Assembly (NCBI RefSeq): GCF_014199945.1
Contig: NZ_JACHOR010000002.1
Span: 124,001-188,000, forward strand
Direction: 5' to 3'
Source: Brevundimonas variabilis
Lineage (GTDB): Bacteria; Pseudomonadota; Alphaproteobacteria; Caulobacterales; Caulobacteraceae
DNA: 64,000 nt
A program made the position numbers and the translations under genes. The notes beneath the pieces were generated by a model that saw only the letters and a program-made list of their open reading frames with translations, made no database searches and was not told the origin of the DNA. This document shows positions 26,130-35,419 of the stretch, in pieces; positions within the stretch are counted from its first letter, which is position 1, and each line of letters begins with the position of its first letter.

Positions 26130-27173
26130 ATGACAGAACCCGACGTCCTGACCCGCATCGATGGCCGCATCGGCCATATCACGCTCAATCGTCCCAAGGC
26201 GCTGCATGCGCTGAATTTGGGGATGTGCGAGGCCATGACCCATGCCTTACTGGCCTGGCGCGATGATCCGGCCGTGGCCAGTGTATTGATCGACCACGCA
26301 GGCGAACGTGGCTTCTGTGCCGGTGGTGACATCCGGATGATTGCGGAAAGCGGAGCGGGAGACGGAGCCGAGGCCCGGGCTTTCTTCGCGACCGAGTACC
26401 GTCTGAACCATCTGTTGTTCGACTATCCCAAGCCCGTGACGGCGATCGTTGACGGGATCGTGATGGGCGGGGGCGTCGGTATCTCCGAGCCCGCCGATGT
26501 CTCCATTGCCACCGAGCGCACGACCTATGCGATGCCGGAAACCGGGATCGGCCTGTTTCCGGATGTCGGGGGCGGCTGGTTCCTGCCCCGCCTGCCGGGG
26601 TTCACGGGGACATGGATCGCCCTGACCGGCGCTCGGCTGAAGGCAGCAGATACGGTCTTTCTGGGCATCCACAGCCATTACATGGACAGCGATGCGCTGG
26701 AGGCCTTTCGGCTGATCCTGGCCAGTGACCCGGCCTATCCAGCGGATATCGCCGACGGGCTTGAAGGCGATCCGGGCGAGGCTCCGGTCGAGGCCCATCT
26801 GGACGCGATCGACCGGCTGTTCTGCTTCGATCGGGTGGAGGAAATTTTCGACGCTCTGGAGGCGGACGGATCCGAATGGGCTCTGGCCCAGCTGGCCGTG
26901 CTGAAGACCAAGTCGCCACAGTCGCTGAAGGTGACGCTGAAACAGATCCGCACCGGGGCGACGCTGGAGACCTTCGCTGAAAACATGGCAATGGAATATC
27001 GGCTGGGAGGCCGGATCATCGCCACCAACGACTTTCAGGAAGGCGTGCGCGCGGTCGTGGTCGACAAGGACAATGCGCCGAAATGGTCACCGGCAACGCT
27101 GGACGCGGTATCGGAACAGACGGTCGAGGCGCTTTTTGCGCCTCTTGCTGACGGTGAACTGACATTCGAGTGA
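26130..27173 (+). CDS. 3-hydroxyisobutyryl-CoA hydrolase (crotonase superfamily)
   Basis: 347 residues, the length of HIBCH rather than of the 260-residue hydratases. RIGHITLNRPKALHALNLGM near residue 12, the oxyanion-hole region AGERGFCAGGDIRM near 54, and MPETGIGLFPDVGGGWFLPR near 133 contain the Glu and Asp expected for HIBCH. It hydrolyses 3-hydroxyisobutyryl-CoA in valine breakdown, giving the substrate of the dehydrogenase encoded at 28459. It follows the halogenase by 39 bp. Confidence 0.9.
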   Translation: MTEPDVLTRIDGRIGHITLNRPKALHALNLGMCEAMTHALLAWRDDPAVASVLIDHAGERGFCAGGDIRMIAESGAGDGAEARAFFATEYRLNHLLFDYPKPVTAIVDGIVMGGGVGISEPADVSIATERTTYAMPETGIGLFPDVGGGWFLPRLPGFTGTWIALTGARLKAADTVFLGIHSHYMDSDALEAFRLILASDPAYPADIADGLEGDPGEAPVEAHLDAIDRLFCFDRVEEIFDALEADGSEWALAQLAVLKTKSPQSLKVTLKQIRTGATLETFAENMAMEYRLGGRIIATNDFQEGVRAVVVDKDNAPKWSPATLDAVSEQTVEALFAPLADGELTFE

Positions 27174-27186
27174 CCCGCCTGACGGG

Positions 27187-27495
27187 TCACGCAGGTCGAT
27201 CGTCGAACATCATCATCTCGGCACCGCCGGTTGCGAAGGACGCGACATCAGCCGCCGCAGCCTGACCTTCTGGGCTCGCGAACGCAGCCTGGATTGCGGC
27301 CATGTCGTCGAACCTCAGGGTCGCGATCATGTAAACCCCGGATGGCCCGGCCGGGGTGGCGACTGGTCCCTGGCTGATCTCGAAGCCGCGCAATCCAGGC
27401 AGGGCCTGCGCGAGGGGGATGTGATGCGATCGGTAATGAGCGTCGAAAGCAGCCGGGTCGGTCGGGGTCCTGTACAATACGAGCAGCGAAGCCAT
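27187..27495 (-). CDS. EthD family protein
   Basis: 102 residues from ATG 27495. The ferredoxin-like dimeric alpha-beta barrel is recognisable from SLLVLYRTPTDPAAFDAHYR, SHHIPLAQALPGLRGFE and the C-terminal GGAEMMMFDDRPA. EthD proteins accompany degradation pathways of ethers and other compounds, and their role is unknown. It is the only minus-strand gene between 23403 and 40198 and stands between the hydrolase and the lipoprotein gene. Confidence 0.82.
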   Translation of the reverse strand: MASLLVLYRTPTDPAAFDAHYRSHHIPLAQALPGLRGFEISQGPVATPAGPSGVYMIATLRFDDMAAIQAAFASPEGQAAAADVASFATGGAEMMMFDDRPA

Positions 27496-27632
27496 CGGTC
27501 GTCTCCGGTCCTGAGTTCGGAACCCAGTTGCGACACGATGGCCGGGCTTTGTCGAGAGGCTTGCCGTCAAGGCGACTTGCATCGGGCAACGGATCGGAGC
27601 GTAGCTGTCAGACCTTCGTCACGGAGTTTTCC

Positions 27633-28388
27633 ATGTCCAGATCCCCATTGTTTGCCGTCGCCGCCTGCGTGCTTTTGCTCTCCGGTTGCATGGGTGCCGT
27701 AGATGGCGGGACGAATGTTCGCCCTTCGGACTATGCAACCGCCATCAGCGATCCACTCCGTCCAACCGAGGAGGTTGCTCGAGATGCATTGCGGAAGCCT
27801 CTGGAGATGTTGGCCTTTGCCGAAATAGGAGCGGGCGACAGGGTCGCTGACATTCGCCCAGGGGCAGGATACTTTACCCGCCTGTTTGCACGAAGCGTCG
27901 GAGAGACCGGCAAAGTCTATGCCTTCGTGCCGAACCGGACCATGGCGCGCGAGAATGGCCCTGCAGACGCCCTCGTCGCCGCCTATCCGAACGTAGTTAG
28001 GGTCAATGGCAGCCTCGATGCCATGACGTTTGACGAGCCCCTCGACGTCGTCTTCATGAGCCAGGAATATCACGACTTCCACATCCCGGCCTTCGGCGTG
28101 GACGTCGCGCGGATGAATGCGGCCGTGTTTGCCGCACTGAAGCCGGGCGGGATCTTCGTCGTCATCGATCATGCGGGCCGGGCCGGGACGACCAATACCG
28201 AGGTGGGCACCCTTCACCGCATCGAAGGTGCGTTTCTGAAGGCCGAAGTGGTGCGCGCAGGCTTCGTCTTCGATGGCGAAAGCACGGCGGTGGCCAATGC
28301 TGCGGACGACCGCACGATCAACGTCTTCGAGCCAGTCATCCGCGGCCGAACCGACCAGTTCGTTTACCGGTTCCGCAAGCCTGGCTGA
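27633..28388 (+). CDS. Lipoprotein with predicted methyltransferase domain (COG4798-like)
   Basis: 251 residues from ATG 27633, preceded by GGAG. The signal FAVAACVLLLSGC ends in a lipobox, so the protein is probably membrane-anchored outside the cytoplasm, which is odd for a SAM-dependent fold. The Rossmann motif is degenerate (VADIRPGAGYFTRLFA near residue 80), followed by LDVVFMSQEYHDFHIP near 145 and LKPGGIFVVIDHAGRAG near 178. Because SAM is not expected in the periplasm, the activity is doubtful. It separates the hydrolase and dehydrogenase genes of the valine cluster. Confidence 0.78.
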   Translation: MSRSPLFAVAACVLLLSGCMGAVDGGTNVRPSDYATAISDPLRPTEEVARDALRKPLEMLAFAEIGAGDRVADIRPGAGYFTRLFARSVGETGKVYAFVPNRTMARENGPADALVAAYPNVVRVNGSLDAMTFDEPLDVVFMSQEYHDFHIPAFGVDVARMNAAVFAALKPGGIFVVIDHAGRAGTTNTEVGTLHRIEGAFLKAEVVRAGFVFDGESTAVANAADDRTINVFEPVIRGRTDQFVYRFRKPG

Positions 28389-28458
28389 TGCGGGGTCTGG
28401 CGGCCACGGCGGCGAGCGGCTAACCCGGTCGGAAAACCGGTACCGAGGAAACACTGTC

Positions 28459-29358
28459 ATGGCCGCCACGAAAATCGCCTTCATCGGGCTGGGGAACATG
28501 GGCGGCGGCATGGCCGCGAACCAGGCGAAGGCCGGGCATGCCGTCGCGGCCTTCGATCTCAGTACTGCAGCACTCGAGCGCGCCGTTTTGGCGGGCTGCG
28601 TGGCCGTTGACTCGGTGGCGGCTGCGGTTCGCGATGCCGAGGTCGTCATCACCATGCTGCCGGCCGGACCGCATGTCCTGAAGGTCTATTCCGAACAGAT
28701 CATTGGCGTGGCTCCGTCCTCTGCCCTTTTGCTGGACTGTTCGACGATCGACGTGGACACGGCCCGCAAGGTGGCGGGGCTGGCCAGAGAGGGCGGCTAT
28801 GCCTTTGCCGATGCGCCGGTGTCCGGCGGAACCATGGCGGCAGACGCCGGGACCCTCGCCTTCATGGTCGGGTGTGACGAGCCCGATTTCGCCCGCATCG
28901 AATCAGCGCTGGAGCCGATGAGCCGTGCGACCTTCCGGGCCGGGGATCACGGGGCCGGGCAGGCGGCCAAGATCTGCAACAACATGATCCTCGGCATCAC
29001 CATGCTGGGGACGTGCGAGGCGATTGCCCTGGCCGAGAAGCTGGGGCTGGACCCGGTCAAATTCTTCGACATCGCCGCCAAGTCGTCAGGCCAGAGCTGG
29101 AGCGTGACGACCTACTATCCGTGGCCGGGGCCCGTCCCGACCGCGCCGTCGAACCGCAACTACGAGGGCGGGTTCGCGACGGCAATGATGCTCAAGGACC
29201 TGAAACTGGCCCAGGACGCGGCCGCAAAGTCCGGGGCTTCGACTCCGCTGGGGGCCCAGTCCGAGGCCCTGTTCCAGCTGTTCGACGGCATGGGCCATGG
29301 CGGCAAGGATTTTTCGGGCATCCTGCAGATGCTGCGCGGCAAGCTGGACGAACTGTAA
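28459..29358 (+). CDS. mmsB: 3-hydroxyisobutyrate dehydrogenase
   Basis: 299 residues from ATG 28459 with GAGGAA upstream. NAD-binding GLGNMGGGMAANQAKAGH at residue 9; substrate loop FADAPVSGGTMAADAGTLAF near residue 117; catalytic lysine in GAGQAAKICNNMILG near 172; C-terminal GKDFSGILQMLRG. It oxidises 3-hydroxyisobutyrate to methylmalonate semialdehyde in valine degradation. The partner mmsA is not in the window. An interspersed repeat follows the stop. Confidence 0.93.
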   Translation: MAATKIAFIGLGNMGGGMAANQAKAGHAVAAFDLSTAALERAVLAGCVAVDSVAAAVRDAEVVITMLPAGPHVLKVYSEQIIGVAPSSALLLDCSTIDVDTARKVAGLAREGGYAFADAPVSGGTMAADAGTLAFMVGCDEPDFARIESALEPMSRATFRAGDHGAGQAAKICNNMILGITMLGTCEAIALAEKLGLDPVKFFDIAAKSSGQSWSVTTYYPWPGPVPTAPSNRNYEGGFATAMMLKDLKLAQDAAAKSGASTPLGAQSEALFQLFDGMGHGGKDFSGILQMLRGKLDEL

Positions 29359-29369
29359 GCCCGGCGTTT

Positions 29370-29536
29370 CCTCCCCATCCACGCTTGCGGATGGGAGGGG
29401 GACCGCGAAGCGGTGGAGGGGCTGAGGCCGCTTCGTGCTGTGTACGGGCTCAAGAATCCAATCGAGTTCGGGTCAAGCAGCCCCTCCGTCTCGTCGCTGC
29501 GCGCCGAGCCACCTCCCCGCGCCATGCGCGGGGAGG
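29370..29536. repeat. Interspersed repeat with two terminal hairpins
   Basis: A left hairpin (CCTCCCCATCC at 29370-29380 with a GGATGGGAGG arm ending at 29398) and a right hairpin (CCTCCCCGCGC at 29512-29522 with GCGCGGGGAGG at 29526-29536) flank about 110 bp. Internal GGAGGGGCTGA and GCCCCTCCGTC-like stretches are also inverted relative to each other. There is no credible reading frame. It differs in sequence from the elements at 1108 and 9018. It lies between mmsB and hemA. Confidence 0.65.
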
Positions 29537-29558
29537 ATAATGAGAGCCGATATCAATT

Positions 29559-29577
29559 AAGGTCTTGCGACCTTTTT
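29559..29577 (+). terminator. Short hairpin with T-run upstream of hemA
   Basis: AAGGTC (29559-29564), loop TTGC, GACCTT (29569-29574), then TTT. It looks like a small intrinsic terminator ending transcripts from mmsB, or a leader element of hemA, whose TTG start lies 80 bp on. Six base pairs are few for reliable termination. Confidence 0.4.
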
Positions 29578-29656
29578 ACCCTTCCGTCCGTGTGGACTTT
29601 GGGCCTTTGTGGGCGCAGACACCGCGTCACGCAGTATAAGCGAAAGAACCAAAGTC

Positions 29657-30883
29657 TTGTTCGACTATAAGGCCGCCTTTCAAACCGCCGTGGAGCAGGT
29701 CCGGACCGAGGGCCGCTATCGGGTGTTCGCTGACCTCAAGCGGGTCCAGGGCCGGTTTCCGCTGGCGACGCGTCGTCGCGAGGACGGGTCAGAGCAGGAC
29801 GTGGTGGTCTGGTGCTCGAACGACTACCTCGGGATGGGCCAGCATCCGTCGGTGCTCGAGGCCATGAAGTCGGCGGTGGACGAATCCGGCGCCGGGGCTG
29901 GCGGGACGCGCAACATCTCGGGAACGACGCGTTCGGCGGTCGACCTGGAGGCCGAGCTGGCCAGCTGGCACCGCAAGGAGGCCGCCCTGCTCATGACCTC
30001 GGGCTATGTGGCCAATGAGGCGACCCTGACGGCGCTGCAGCGGATCATGCCGGGCCTGATCATCTTTTCCGACAGCCTGAACCACGCCTCGATGATCGCA
30101 GGAATCCGCAATGGCGGGTGCGAGCGGCATGTGTTCCTGCACAACGACCTGCAGCACCTCGAAACGCTTCTGGCGGCAGCACCGGCTGATTCGCCCAAAC
30201 TGATCGCCTTCGAGAGCGTCTATTCAATGGACGGCGACATTGCCGACCTGAAGGGCACGATCGCTCTGGCCAAGAAGTATGGGGCTATGACCTATCTGGA
30301 CGAAGTCCATGCGGTCGGCCTGTACGGCGAGACCGGCGCGGGCGTGGCCGAGCGCGACGGGGTGCTGGACGGCATCGACATCATTGAATGCACCCTGGGC
30401 AAGGCGATCGGGGTCATGGGCGGATACATCGCTGCCGACGCCGTGATCGTCGATGCTGTGCGCAGCTGGGCCGCCGGGTTCATCTTCACGACCTCGTTGC
30501 CACCCGCACTGACCGCAGGTGCCCTGGCCTCCGTGCGTCACCTAAAGGCGCATCCCGAACTTCGTGCGGCCCATCAGGAGCGGGCCGAGACGCTGAAGCA
30601 GCGGTTTGCCGCAGCCGGCATCCCGGTCATGCCGTCCGAGAGCCATATCGTTCCGGTGTTCGTCGGCGACCCTGTTCACGCCAAGATGATCTCGGACATG
30701 CTGCTGGAAGATCACGGCATCTATGTCCAGCCGATCAACTATCCGACCGTGCCCAAGGGGACCGAGCGACTGCGCTTCACGCCATCGCCCAACCACGATG
30801 ACGGCATGATGGACGCGCTGGTGACCGCCATGGACCGGCTATGGACCCACTGCAATGTCGCCCGGATGCCCCGCGCGGCCTGA
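29657..30883 (+). CDS. hemA: 5-aminolevulinate synthase (C4 pathway)
   Basis: 408 residues if translation starts at TTG 29657, giving (M)[14 protein letters not shown], the usual N terminus and length; a GTG 48 bases upstream would add an unconserved extension. PLP enzyme condensing glycine and succinyl-CoA. Catalytic lysine in [15 protein letters not shown] near residue 248; [20 protein letters not shown] near 214; glycine-rich [20 protein letters not shown] near 82. The C4 enzyme is a good alphaproteobacterial marker. The start codon and a poor ribosome-binding site may limit expression. Confidence 0.95.
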   Translation: MFDYKAAFQTAVEQVRTEGRYRVFADLKRVQGRFPLATRRREDGSEQDVVVWCSNDYLGMGQHPSVLEAMKSAVDESGAGAGGTRNISGTTRSAVDLEAELASWHRKEAALLMTSGYVANEATLTALQRIMPGLIIFSDSLNHASMIAGIRNGGCERHVFLHNDLQHLETLLAAAPADSPKLIAFESVYSMDGDIADLKGTIALAKKYGAMTYLDEVHAVGLYGETGAGVAERDGVLDGIDIIECTLGKAIGVMGGYIAADAVIVDAVRSWAAGFIFTTSLPPALTAGALASVRHLKAHPELRAAHQERAETLKQRFAAAGIPVMPSESHIVPVFVGDPVHAKMISDMLLEDHGIYVQPINYPTVPKGTERLRFTPSPNHDDGMMDALVTAMDRLWTHCNVARMPRAA

Positions 30884-30951
30884 TCTCGCCGCGAGACGGA
30901 TATCGCGCTATGACGTGGGCATGACCGGACTGCCCACACCTTCTGCCCGGG

Positions 30952-31164
30952 GTGATCCATGCGGACGAGACGGGTGCTTTGCTCGTGACTGACCCTCTAG
31001 GCGAGGTCATCATTGAGAGTGTGCGAAACGGCACCTACCTGAAGGTTACAGCCGTACATGTCGCGTCGGGTACCGAAGCCACCGCAGTAGGGCCTGCGAT
31101 GGAACCGAAGGCGGTTGAGCGTCTGGCCGTTGCCAAGCTGAAGCGACTGTTGAACGTCTCCTGA
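30952..31164 (+). CDS. Small conserved hypothetical protein, 70 aa
   Basis: 70 residues from a GTG at 30952. It shows a compact beta-rich core (GEVIIESVRNGTYLKVTAVH, then SGTEATAVGPAMEPKAVERL) ending in a basic helix, VAKLKRLLNVS. It resembles short alphaproteobacterial proteins found next to glyA, possibly the DUF6898 group, but I cannot confirm that. No signal peptide, membrane segment or catalytic motif is visible. Codon use fits the neighbours. It lies between hemA and glyA on the same strand. Confidence 0.6.
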   Translation: MIHADETGALLVTDPLGEVIIESVRNGTYLKVTAVHVASGTEATAVGPAMEPKAVERLAVAKLKRLLNVS

Positions 31165-31307
31165 GCAAAGGTTCGTCTGTCGTTCGTCCGAAGCGCGACG
31201 ATCCACCTTTCCCAGACGCTGGTACCAAAGAGCACAAGATGTTGTGGTCAGGGCCACGGGGGCATAGATAGGCCCATCACCCCCTAGCGCCCTTCAGGAC
31301 ATCGCCC

Positions 31308-32594
31308 GTGACCGCTCATTTCGTGCATGACGCCTATTTCTCGCGCGGACTGGCCGAGGCCGATCCGGACGTGTTCGGCGGTATCCAGGGCGAGCTTGCG
31401 CGCCAGAAGGAGCAGATCGAGCTGATCGCGTCCGAAAACATTGTCTCGCGGGCGGTGCTCGAGGCTCAGGGCAGTGTCCTGACGAACAAATATGCCGAGG
31501 GCTATCCCGGGAAGCGCTATTACGGTGGCTGCGAGTTCGTCGATGTGACCGAGGATCTGGCGCGGGACCGGGTCAAGCAACTCTACGGCGCGGCCTATGC
31601 CAACGTCCAGCCGCACTCGGGGGCCCAGGCCAACCAGGCCGTCTTCCTGGCTCTGCTGACGCCCGGTGACACCTTCCTGGGCATGGATCTGGCGGCGGGC
31701 GGGCACCTGACGCACGGGTCGCCTGCCAACCAGTCGGGCAAATGGTTCCGTCCTGTGACCTATTCTGTGCGCGAGAGCGATCATCTGATCGACTACGACC
31801 ACGTGGCTGAGATGGCCGAGCGCGAGAAGCCCAAACTGATCATCGCGGGCGGTAGCGCCTACAGCCGCCACATCGACTTCAAGCGGTTCCGCGAGATTGC
31901 CGACAGCGTCGGTGCCTATCTGATGGTAGACATGGCGCACTATTCCGGCCTGATCGCGGGCGGAGCCTATCCGGACCCGGTGCCCCACGCCCATGTCGTG
32001 ACCAGCACCACGCACAAGACACTGCGCGGACCGCGGGGCGGGATCATCCTGTCCAACGACCCGGAACTGGGCAAGAAGTTCAACTCGGCCGTCTTCCCGG
32101 GTCTGCAGGGCGGACCGCTGGAGCATGTCATTGCGGCCAAGGCCGTGGCCTTCGGCGAGGCCCTGAAGCCCGAGTTCAAACTCTATGCTCGGCAGGTCGT
32201 CAAGAATGCCCAGGCCATGGCGGCGGTTCTCGTCGAGCGCGGCCTTGCCATCGTTTCGGGCGGAACTGACAGCCACCTCATGCTGGTCGACCTGCGGCCC
32301 AAGGGCGTGACCGGCAAGGCGACGGAGGCTGCGCTGGAGCACGCCCTGATGACCTGCAACAAGAATGGCGTTCCGTTCGACACGGCACCCTTCACGGTGA
32401 CCTCGGGAGTCCGTCTGGGGACGGCGGCAGGCACCACGCGGGGCTTTGGCACCGCCGAGTTCGAACAGATCGGCCACTGGATCGCCGATGTCGTGACCAG
32501 CATGAACGGCGGCGACCATGCCGACCCCGCCGAACAGGCCCGGGTCGCGGGCGAAGTGCGGGCCCTGACCGCGCGCTTCCCGATCTACGGCTGA
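31308..32594 (+). CDS. glyA: Serine hydroxymethyltransferase
   Basis: 428 residues, GTG start. PLP enzyme interconverting serine and glycine with tetrahydrofolate. [20 protein letters not shown] near residue 35; [19 protein letters not shown] near 63; PLP lysine in [16 protein letters not shown] near 238. The chain is full length. It starts a tightly packed run: nrdR follows after 4 bp. No glycine riboswitch-like structure is apparent in the 143-bp leader. Confidence 0.97.
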   Translation: MTAHFVHDAYFSRGLAEADPDVFGGIQGELARQKEQIELIASENIVSRAVLEAQGSVLTNKYAEGYPGKRYYGGCEFVDVTEDLARDRVKQLYGAAYANVQPHSGAQANQAVFLALLTPGDTFLGMDLAAGGHLTHGSPANQSGKWFRPVTYSVRESDHLIDYDHVAEMAEREKPKLIIAGGSAYSRHIDFKRFREIADSVGAYLMVDMAHYSGLIAGGAYPDPVPHAHVVTSTTHKTLRGPRGGIILSNDPELGKKFNSAVFPGLQGGPLEHVIAAKAVAFGEALKPEFKLYARQVVKNAQAMAAVLVERGLAIVSGGTDSHLMLVDLRPKGVTGKATEAALEHALMTCNKNGVPFDTAPFTVTSGVRLGTAAGTTRGFGTAEFEQIGHWIADVVTSMNGGDHADPAEQARVAGEVRALTARFPIYG

Positions 32595-32598
32595 TCCG

Positions 32599-33066
32599 AT
32601 GAAATGCCCGTTCTGCGGCCATCAGGACACCCAGGTGAAGGACAGCCGACCGTCGGATGACGGCTCGGCCATCCGTCGCCGACGGTCATGTCCCGGTTGC
32701 AGCGGGCGTTTCACGACGTTCGAGCGGGTCCAGCTCCGTGAACTGGTGATTCTGAAGCGAAACGGGCGACGGACACCCTTCGATCGCGACAAGCTGGAGC
32801 GGTCGCTGGGCATCGCCCTGCGCAAGCGTCCGGTTCAGGCCGAACAGGTCGAGCAGATGGTCAGCCGGATCGTGCGCCAGCTCGAAAGTCTCGGCGAAAC
32901 GGAGATCCCGTCCAGCACGGTCGGCGATTTCATCATGAAGGCGCTGAAGGGCGTCGATGAGGTCGCCTATGTCCGCTATGCGTCGGTCTACAAGGACTTC
33001 CGGGCGACGGGCGATTTCGCCAAATTCCTCGGCGACGAAGGCTTCGACGAGCCAGGCAAGGCCTGA
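32599..33066 (+). CDS. nrdR: Ribonucleotide reductase regulator NrdR
   Basis: 155 residues. N-terminal zinc ribbon with CPFC near residue 3 and CPGC near 31, followed by an ATP-cone domain ([20 protein letters not shown] near residue 50; [20 protein letters not shown] near 115). NrdR represses ribonucleotide reductase genes according to ATP/dATP levels. It lies 4 bp after glyA, and its last base starts the next gene, as in other Caulobacterales rib clusters. Confidence 0.97.
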   Translation: MKCPFCGHQDTQVKDSRPSDDGSAIRRRRSCPGCSGRFTTFERVQLRELVILKRNGRRTPFDRDKLERSLGIALRKRPVQAEQVEQMVSRIVRQLESLGETEIPSSTVGDFIMKALKGVDEVAYVRYASVYKDFRATGDFAKFLGDEGFDEPGKA

Positions 33067-33692
33067 TGCGGATCACCCTGAAGATTGCGACGTCCCTGGA
33101 CGGGCGCATTGGCACCTCGACGGGTGAGAGCCAGTGGATCACCGGACCCGAGGCGCGACTGCAGGGGCATCGGCTCCGGGCCGAGCATGATGCTGTTCTG
33201 GTCGGGGTCGAAACGGTTCTGGCCGACGATCCCAGACTGACGGTTCGGCTGCCTGACGGTGAACAGGGCAGGGATCCGTTGCGGATCGTTCTTGACAGCA
33301 AACTGAGAACGCCGCCGTTCGCGCGGCTGTCGAAGCCCGGCACATTGATCCTGACCACGCGGTCGGTGATTCCGGTCGGGGAGGCCGAGGTGCTCCGCGT
33401 GACCGGGGACAGCAACAATCGTCCGGCCCTTCAGGCCGTCCTGGACACACTTGTCAGCCGCGGTGTGTCGTCGCTGATGATCGAAGGTGGCGGCCGGGTG
33501 GCTGCGTGCTTCGTTGCGGCAGGAGTCGTCGACGCCATCGAATGGTTCCGGGCTCCGATCCTTCTCGGCGGCGACGGCCGGCCCGGCGTTGCGGCACTGA
33601 GTCTCGCACGCCTGGCGCATGCGCCGCGCTATCGACGTCTTGCAGCGGAGCCCTTGGGTGACGACCTGTGGGAACGTTACGAGAGGGTCTGA
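33066..33692 (+). CDS. RibD-type reductase domain protein (deaminase domain absent)
   Basis: 208 residues comprising only the C-terminal reductase half of RibD: ITLKIATSLDGRIGTSTGES at the N terminus, then ARLQGHRLRAEHDAVLVGVE, TVLADDPRLTVRLP and SSLMIEGGGRVAACFVAAG. The N-terminal zinc deaminase with HAE and PCxxxGRTPPC is missing, and nrdR occupies the upstream space, so this is not a mis-called start. It should reduce the ribosylamino-pyrimidine intermediate. A deaminase must be encoded elsewhere. Confidence 0.87.
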   Translation: MRITLKIATSLDGRIGTSTGESQWITGPEARLQGHRLRAEHDAVLVGVETVLADDPRLTVRLPDGEQGRDPLRIVLDSKLRTPPFARLSKPGTLILTTRSVIPVGEAEVLRVTGDSNNRPALQAVLDTLVSRGVSSLMIEGGGRVAACFVAAGVVDAIEWFRAPILLGGDGRPGVAALSLARLAHAPRYRRLAAEPLGDDLWERYERV

Positions 33693-33695
33693 CTG

Positions 33696-34286
33696 TTGTT
33701 TACCGGAATCATCACCGACATCGGGCGCGTCCGGTCTGTCGCCCAGACCGAGCGCGACCGGCGCTACGAGATCGAGACGGCCTGGGACGTGTCCGGGATC
33801 GACCTCGGTGCGTCGATCAGCCATTCGGGCTGCTGCCTGACGGTCGTCGAGAAATCTGACGGCTGGTTTGCGGTCGAGGTGTCGGGCGAGACGCTCGACA
33901 AGACGACCCTGGGCGGCTGGACCCGGGGCACGCCGGTCAACCTTGAGCGGGCCACAAAGGTCGGGGATGAGCTGGGCGGGCATATCGTGTCCGGCCATGT
34001 CGACGGGCTGGGAACCGTCGTCGAGATCACGCCGGAGGGCGGATCGCACAGGCTAACGATCGAGGCTCCCCTGCCGCTGCATCGGTTCATCGCTGCCAAG
34101 GGCTCGATCACGGTCGATGGCGTTTCGCTGACGGTGAACACGGTCGAGGGTCAGCGTTTCGGGCTGAACATCATCCCCCACACCTGGGAAGCCACCACAC
34201 TCGGGGCACTGGCGGTTGGTGATGCCGTCAATCTCGAGATCGACATGCTGGCCAGATATCTCGCGAGATGGCAGGAGACGGCATGA
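33696..34286 (+). CDS. ribE: Riboflavin synthase alpha chain
   Basis: 196 residues, TTG start giving the canonical (M)FTGIITDIGRVRSV. Two repeated lumazine-binding barrels: first with SHSGCCLTVVEKSDGWFAVE near residue 46, second with VDGVSLTVNTVEGQRFGLNI near 147. It dismutates two 6,7-dimethyl-8-ribityllumazines to riboflavin. The stop overlaps the ribB-like gene as ATGA. Confidence 0.96.
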   Translation: MFTGIITDIGRVRSVAQTERDRRYEIETAWDVSGIDLGASISHSGCCLTVVEKSDGWFAVEVSGETLDKTTLGGWTRGTPVNLERATKVGDELGGHIVSGHVDGLGTVVEITPEGGSHRLTIEAPLPLHRFIAAKGSITVDGVSLTVNTVEGQRFGLNIIPHTWEATTLGALAVGDAVNLEIDMLARYLARWQETA

Positions 34287-35419
34287 TCCACCTCGCCACC
34301 AGCAACAGCGACAGCCCCATCAGTCCGATCGAGGACATCCTGGAGGATGCCCGCAACGGCCGGCCTTACATTCTGGTCGACGCCGAGGATCGAGAGAACG
34401 AAGGCGATGTCATCATCCCGGCGCAGTTCGCGACGCCCGACCAGATCAATTTCATGGCGCGCCATGCGCGAGGGCTGATTTGTCTGGCCATCACGGCCGA
34501 TCGCGCCCGGCAGCTGCGCCTGCCGCCGATGGCTGTCGAAAACCGCGAGAGCATGGCGACGGCCTTCACCGTCTCGATCGAGGCAGCTGAGGGCGTCACG
34601 ACGGGGATCAGTGCTGCCGATCGTGCGCGCACGGTTCAGGTGGCCGCGGACCCGTCTCGGGGGGCCGATGATCTTGTCTCGCCCGGTCACGTCTTTCCCC
34701 TGGTGGCACGCGATGGCGGGGTCCTCGTTCGGACCGGCCACACCGAAGCCGCGGTAGACATCAGCCGGATGGCGGGCCTGACGCCGGCAGGTGTGATCTG
34801 CGAGATCATGAACGATGACGGCACCATGGCCCGGATGCCGGATCTGGTGGCCTTCGCCCAGTTGCATGGGCTGAAGATCGGCACGATCGCCGATCTGATC
34901 GCCTATCGCCGCCGCACCGAGCGCTTCGTCGAGCGGGTCATGGATACGCCGTTCGACAGCGTCCACGGCGGCCCCTTCCGCCTGATGCTGTATCGGAACA
35001 CGATCGAGGGAGCCGAGCATGTCGCCCTCGTGCACGGCAAGATCGACCCGAACACGCCCACGGTCGTGCGGATGCACCAGGTGGATTTCGCTGCCGACCT
35101 GCTGGGTCATGTCGAGGATCGGCAGAGCTATATTCCCCGGGCCCTGAAGGCGATTACCGACAGCCATGAGCCCGGCGTTGTGGTCTTCCTTCGTGACCCC
35201 GCCCTGCAGGGGTTGGCCGAGCGTCTGGCCGGGCCAGACAAGCCTGCGGCCGTGGATCGTTCGATCAAGGCCTATGGCGTCGGAGCCCAGATTCTGCTCG
35301 ATCTCGGTGTGCGGGACATGATCGTCATGAGTTCGACAAGGCCATCGCCGACAGCGCTCGAAGGGTATGGCCTGCGCATCGTCGGCTGGCGCGACATGGA
35401 TGGAGAAGACCAATCCTGA
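34283..35419 (+). CDS. RibBX: DHBP synthase fused to a degenerate GTP cyclohydrolase II-like domain
   Basis: 378 residues from ATG 34283. The first half (about 20-215) is a complete 3,4-dihydroxy-2-butanone-4-phosphate synthase: [47 protein letters not shown] and [14 protein letters not shown]. The second half keeps the GCHII frame ([20 protein letters not shown]) but has no zinc cysteines: the usual SECLTGD...CDCG region reads [19 protein letters not shown]. Proteobacterial RibBX hybrids of this kind lack cyclohydrolase activity. It therefore supplies only the butanone phosphate precursor of lumazine. Confidence 0.9.
   Translation: MIHLATSNSDSPISPIEDILEDARNGRPYILVDAEDRENEGDVIIPAQFATPDQINFMARHARGLICLAITADRARQLRLPPMAVENRESMATAFTVSIEAAEGVTTGISAADRARTVQVAADPSRGADDLVSPGHVFPLVARDGGVLVRTGHTEAAVDISRMAGLTPAGVICEIMNDDGTMARMPDLVAFAQLHGLKIGTIADLIAYRRRTERFVERVMDTPFDSVHGGPFRLMLYRNTIEGAEHVALVHGKIDPNTPTVVRMHQVDFAADLLGHVEDRQSYIPRALKAITDSHEPGVVVFLRDPALQGLAERLAGPDKPAAVDRSIKAYGVGAQILLDLGVRDMIVMSSTRPSPTALEGYGLRIVGWRDMDGEDQS

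Noticed and set aside
31165..31307. Glycine riboswitch upstream of glyA
   Set aside because: No tandem aptamer-like conserved core is visible in the 143-bp leader.
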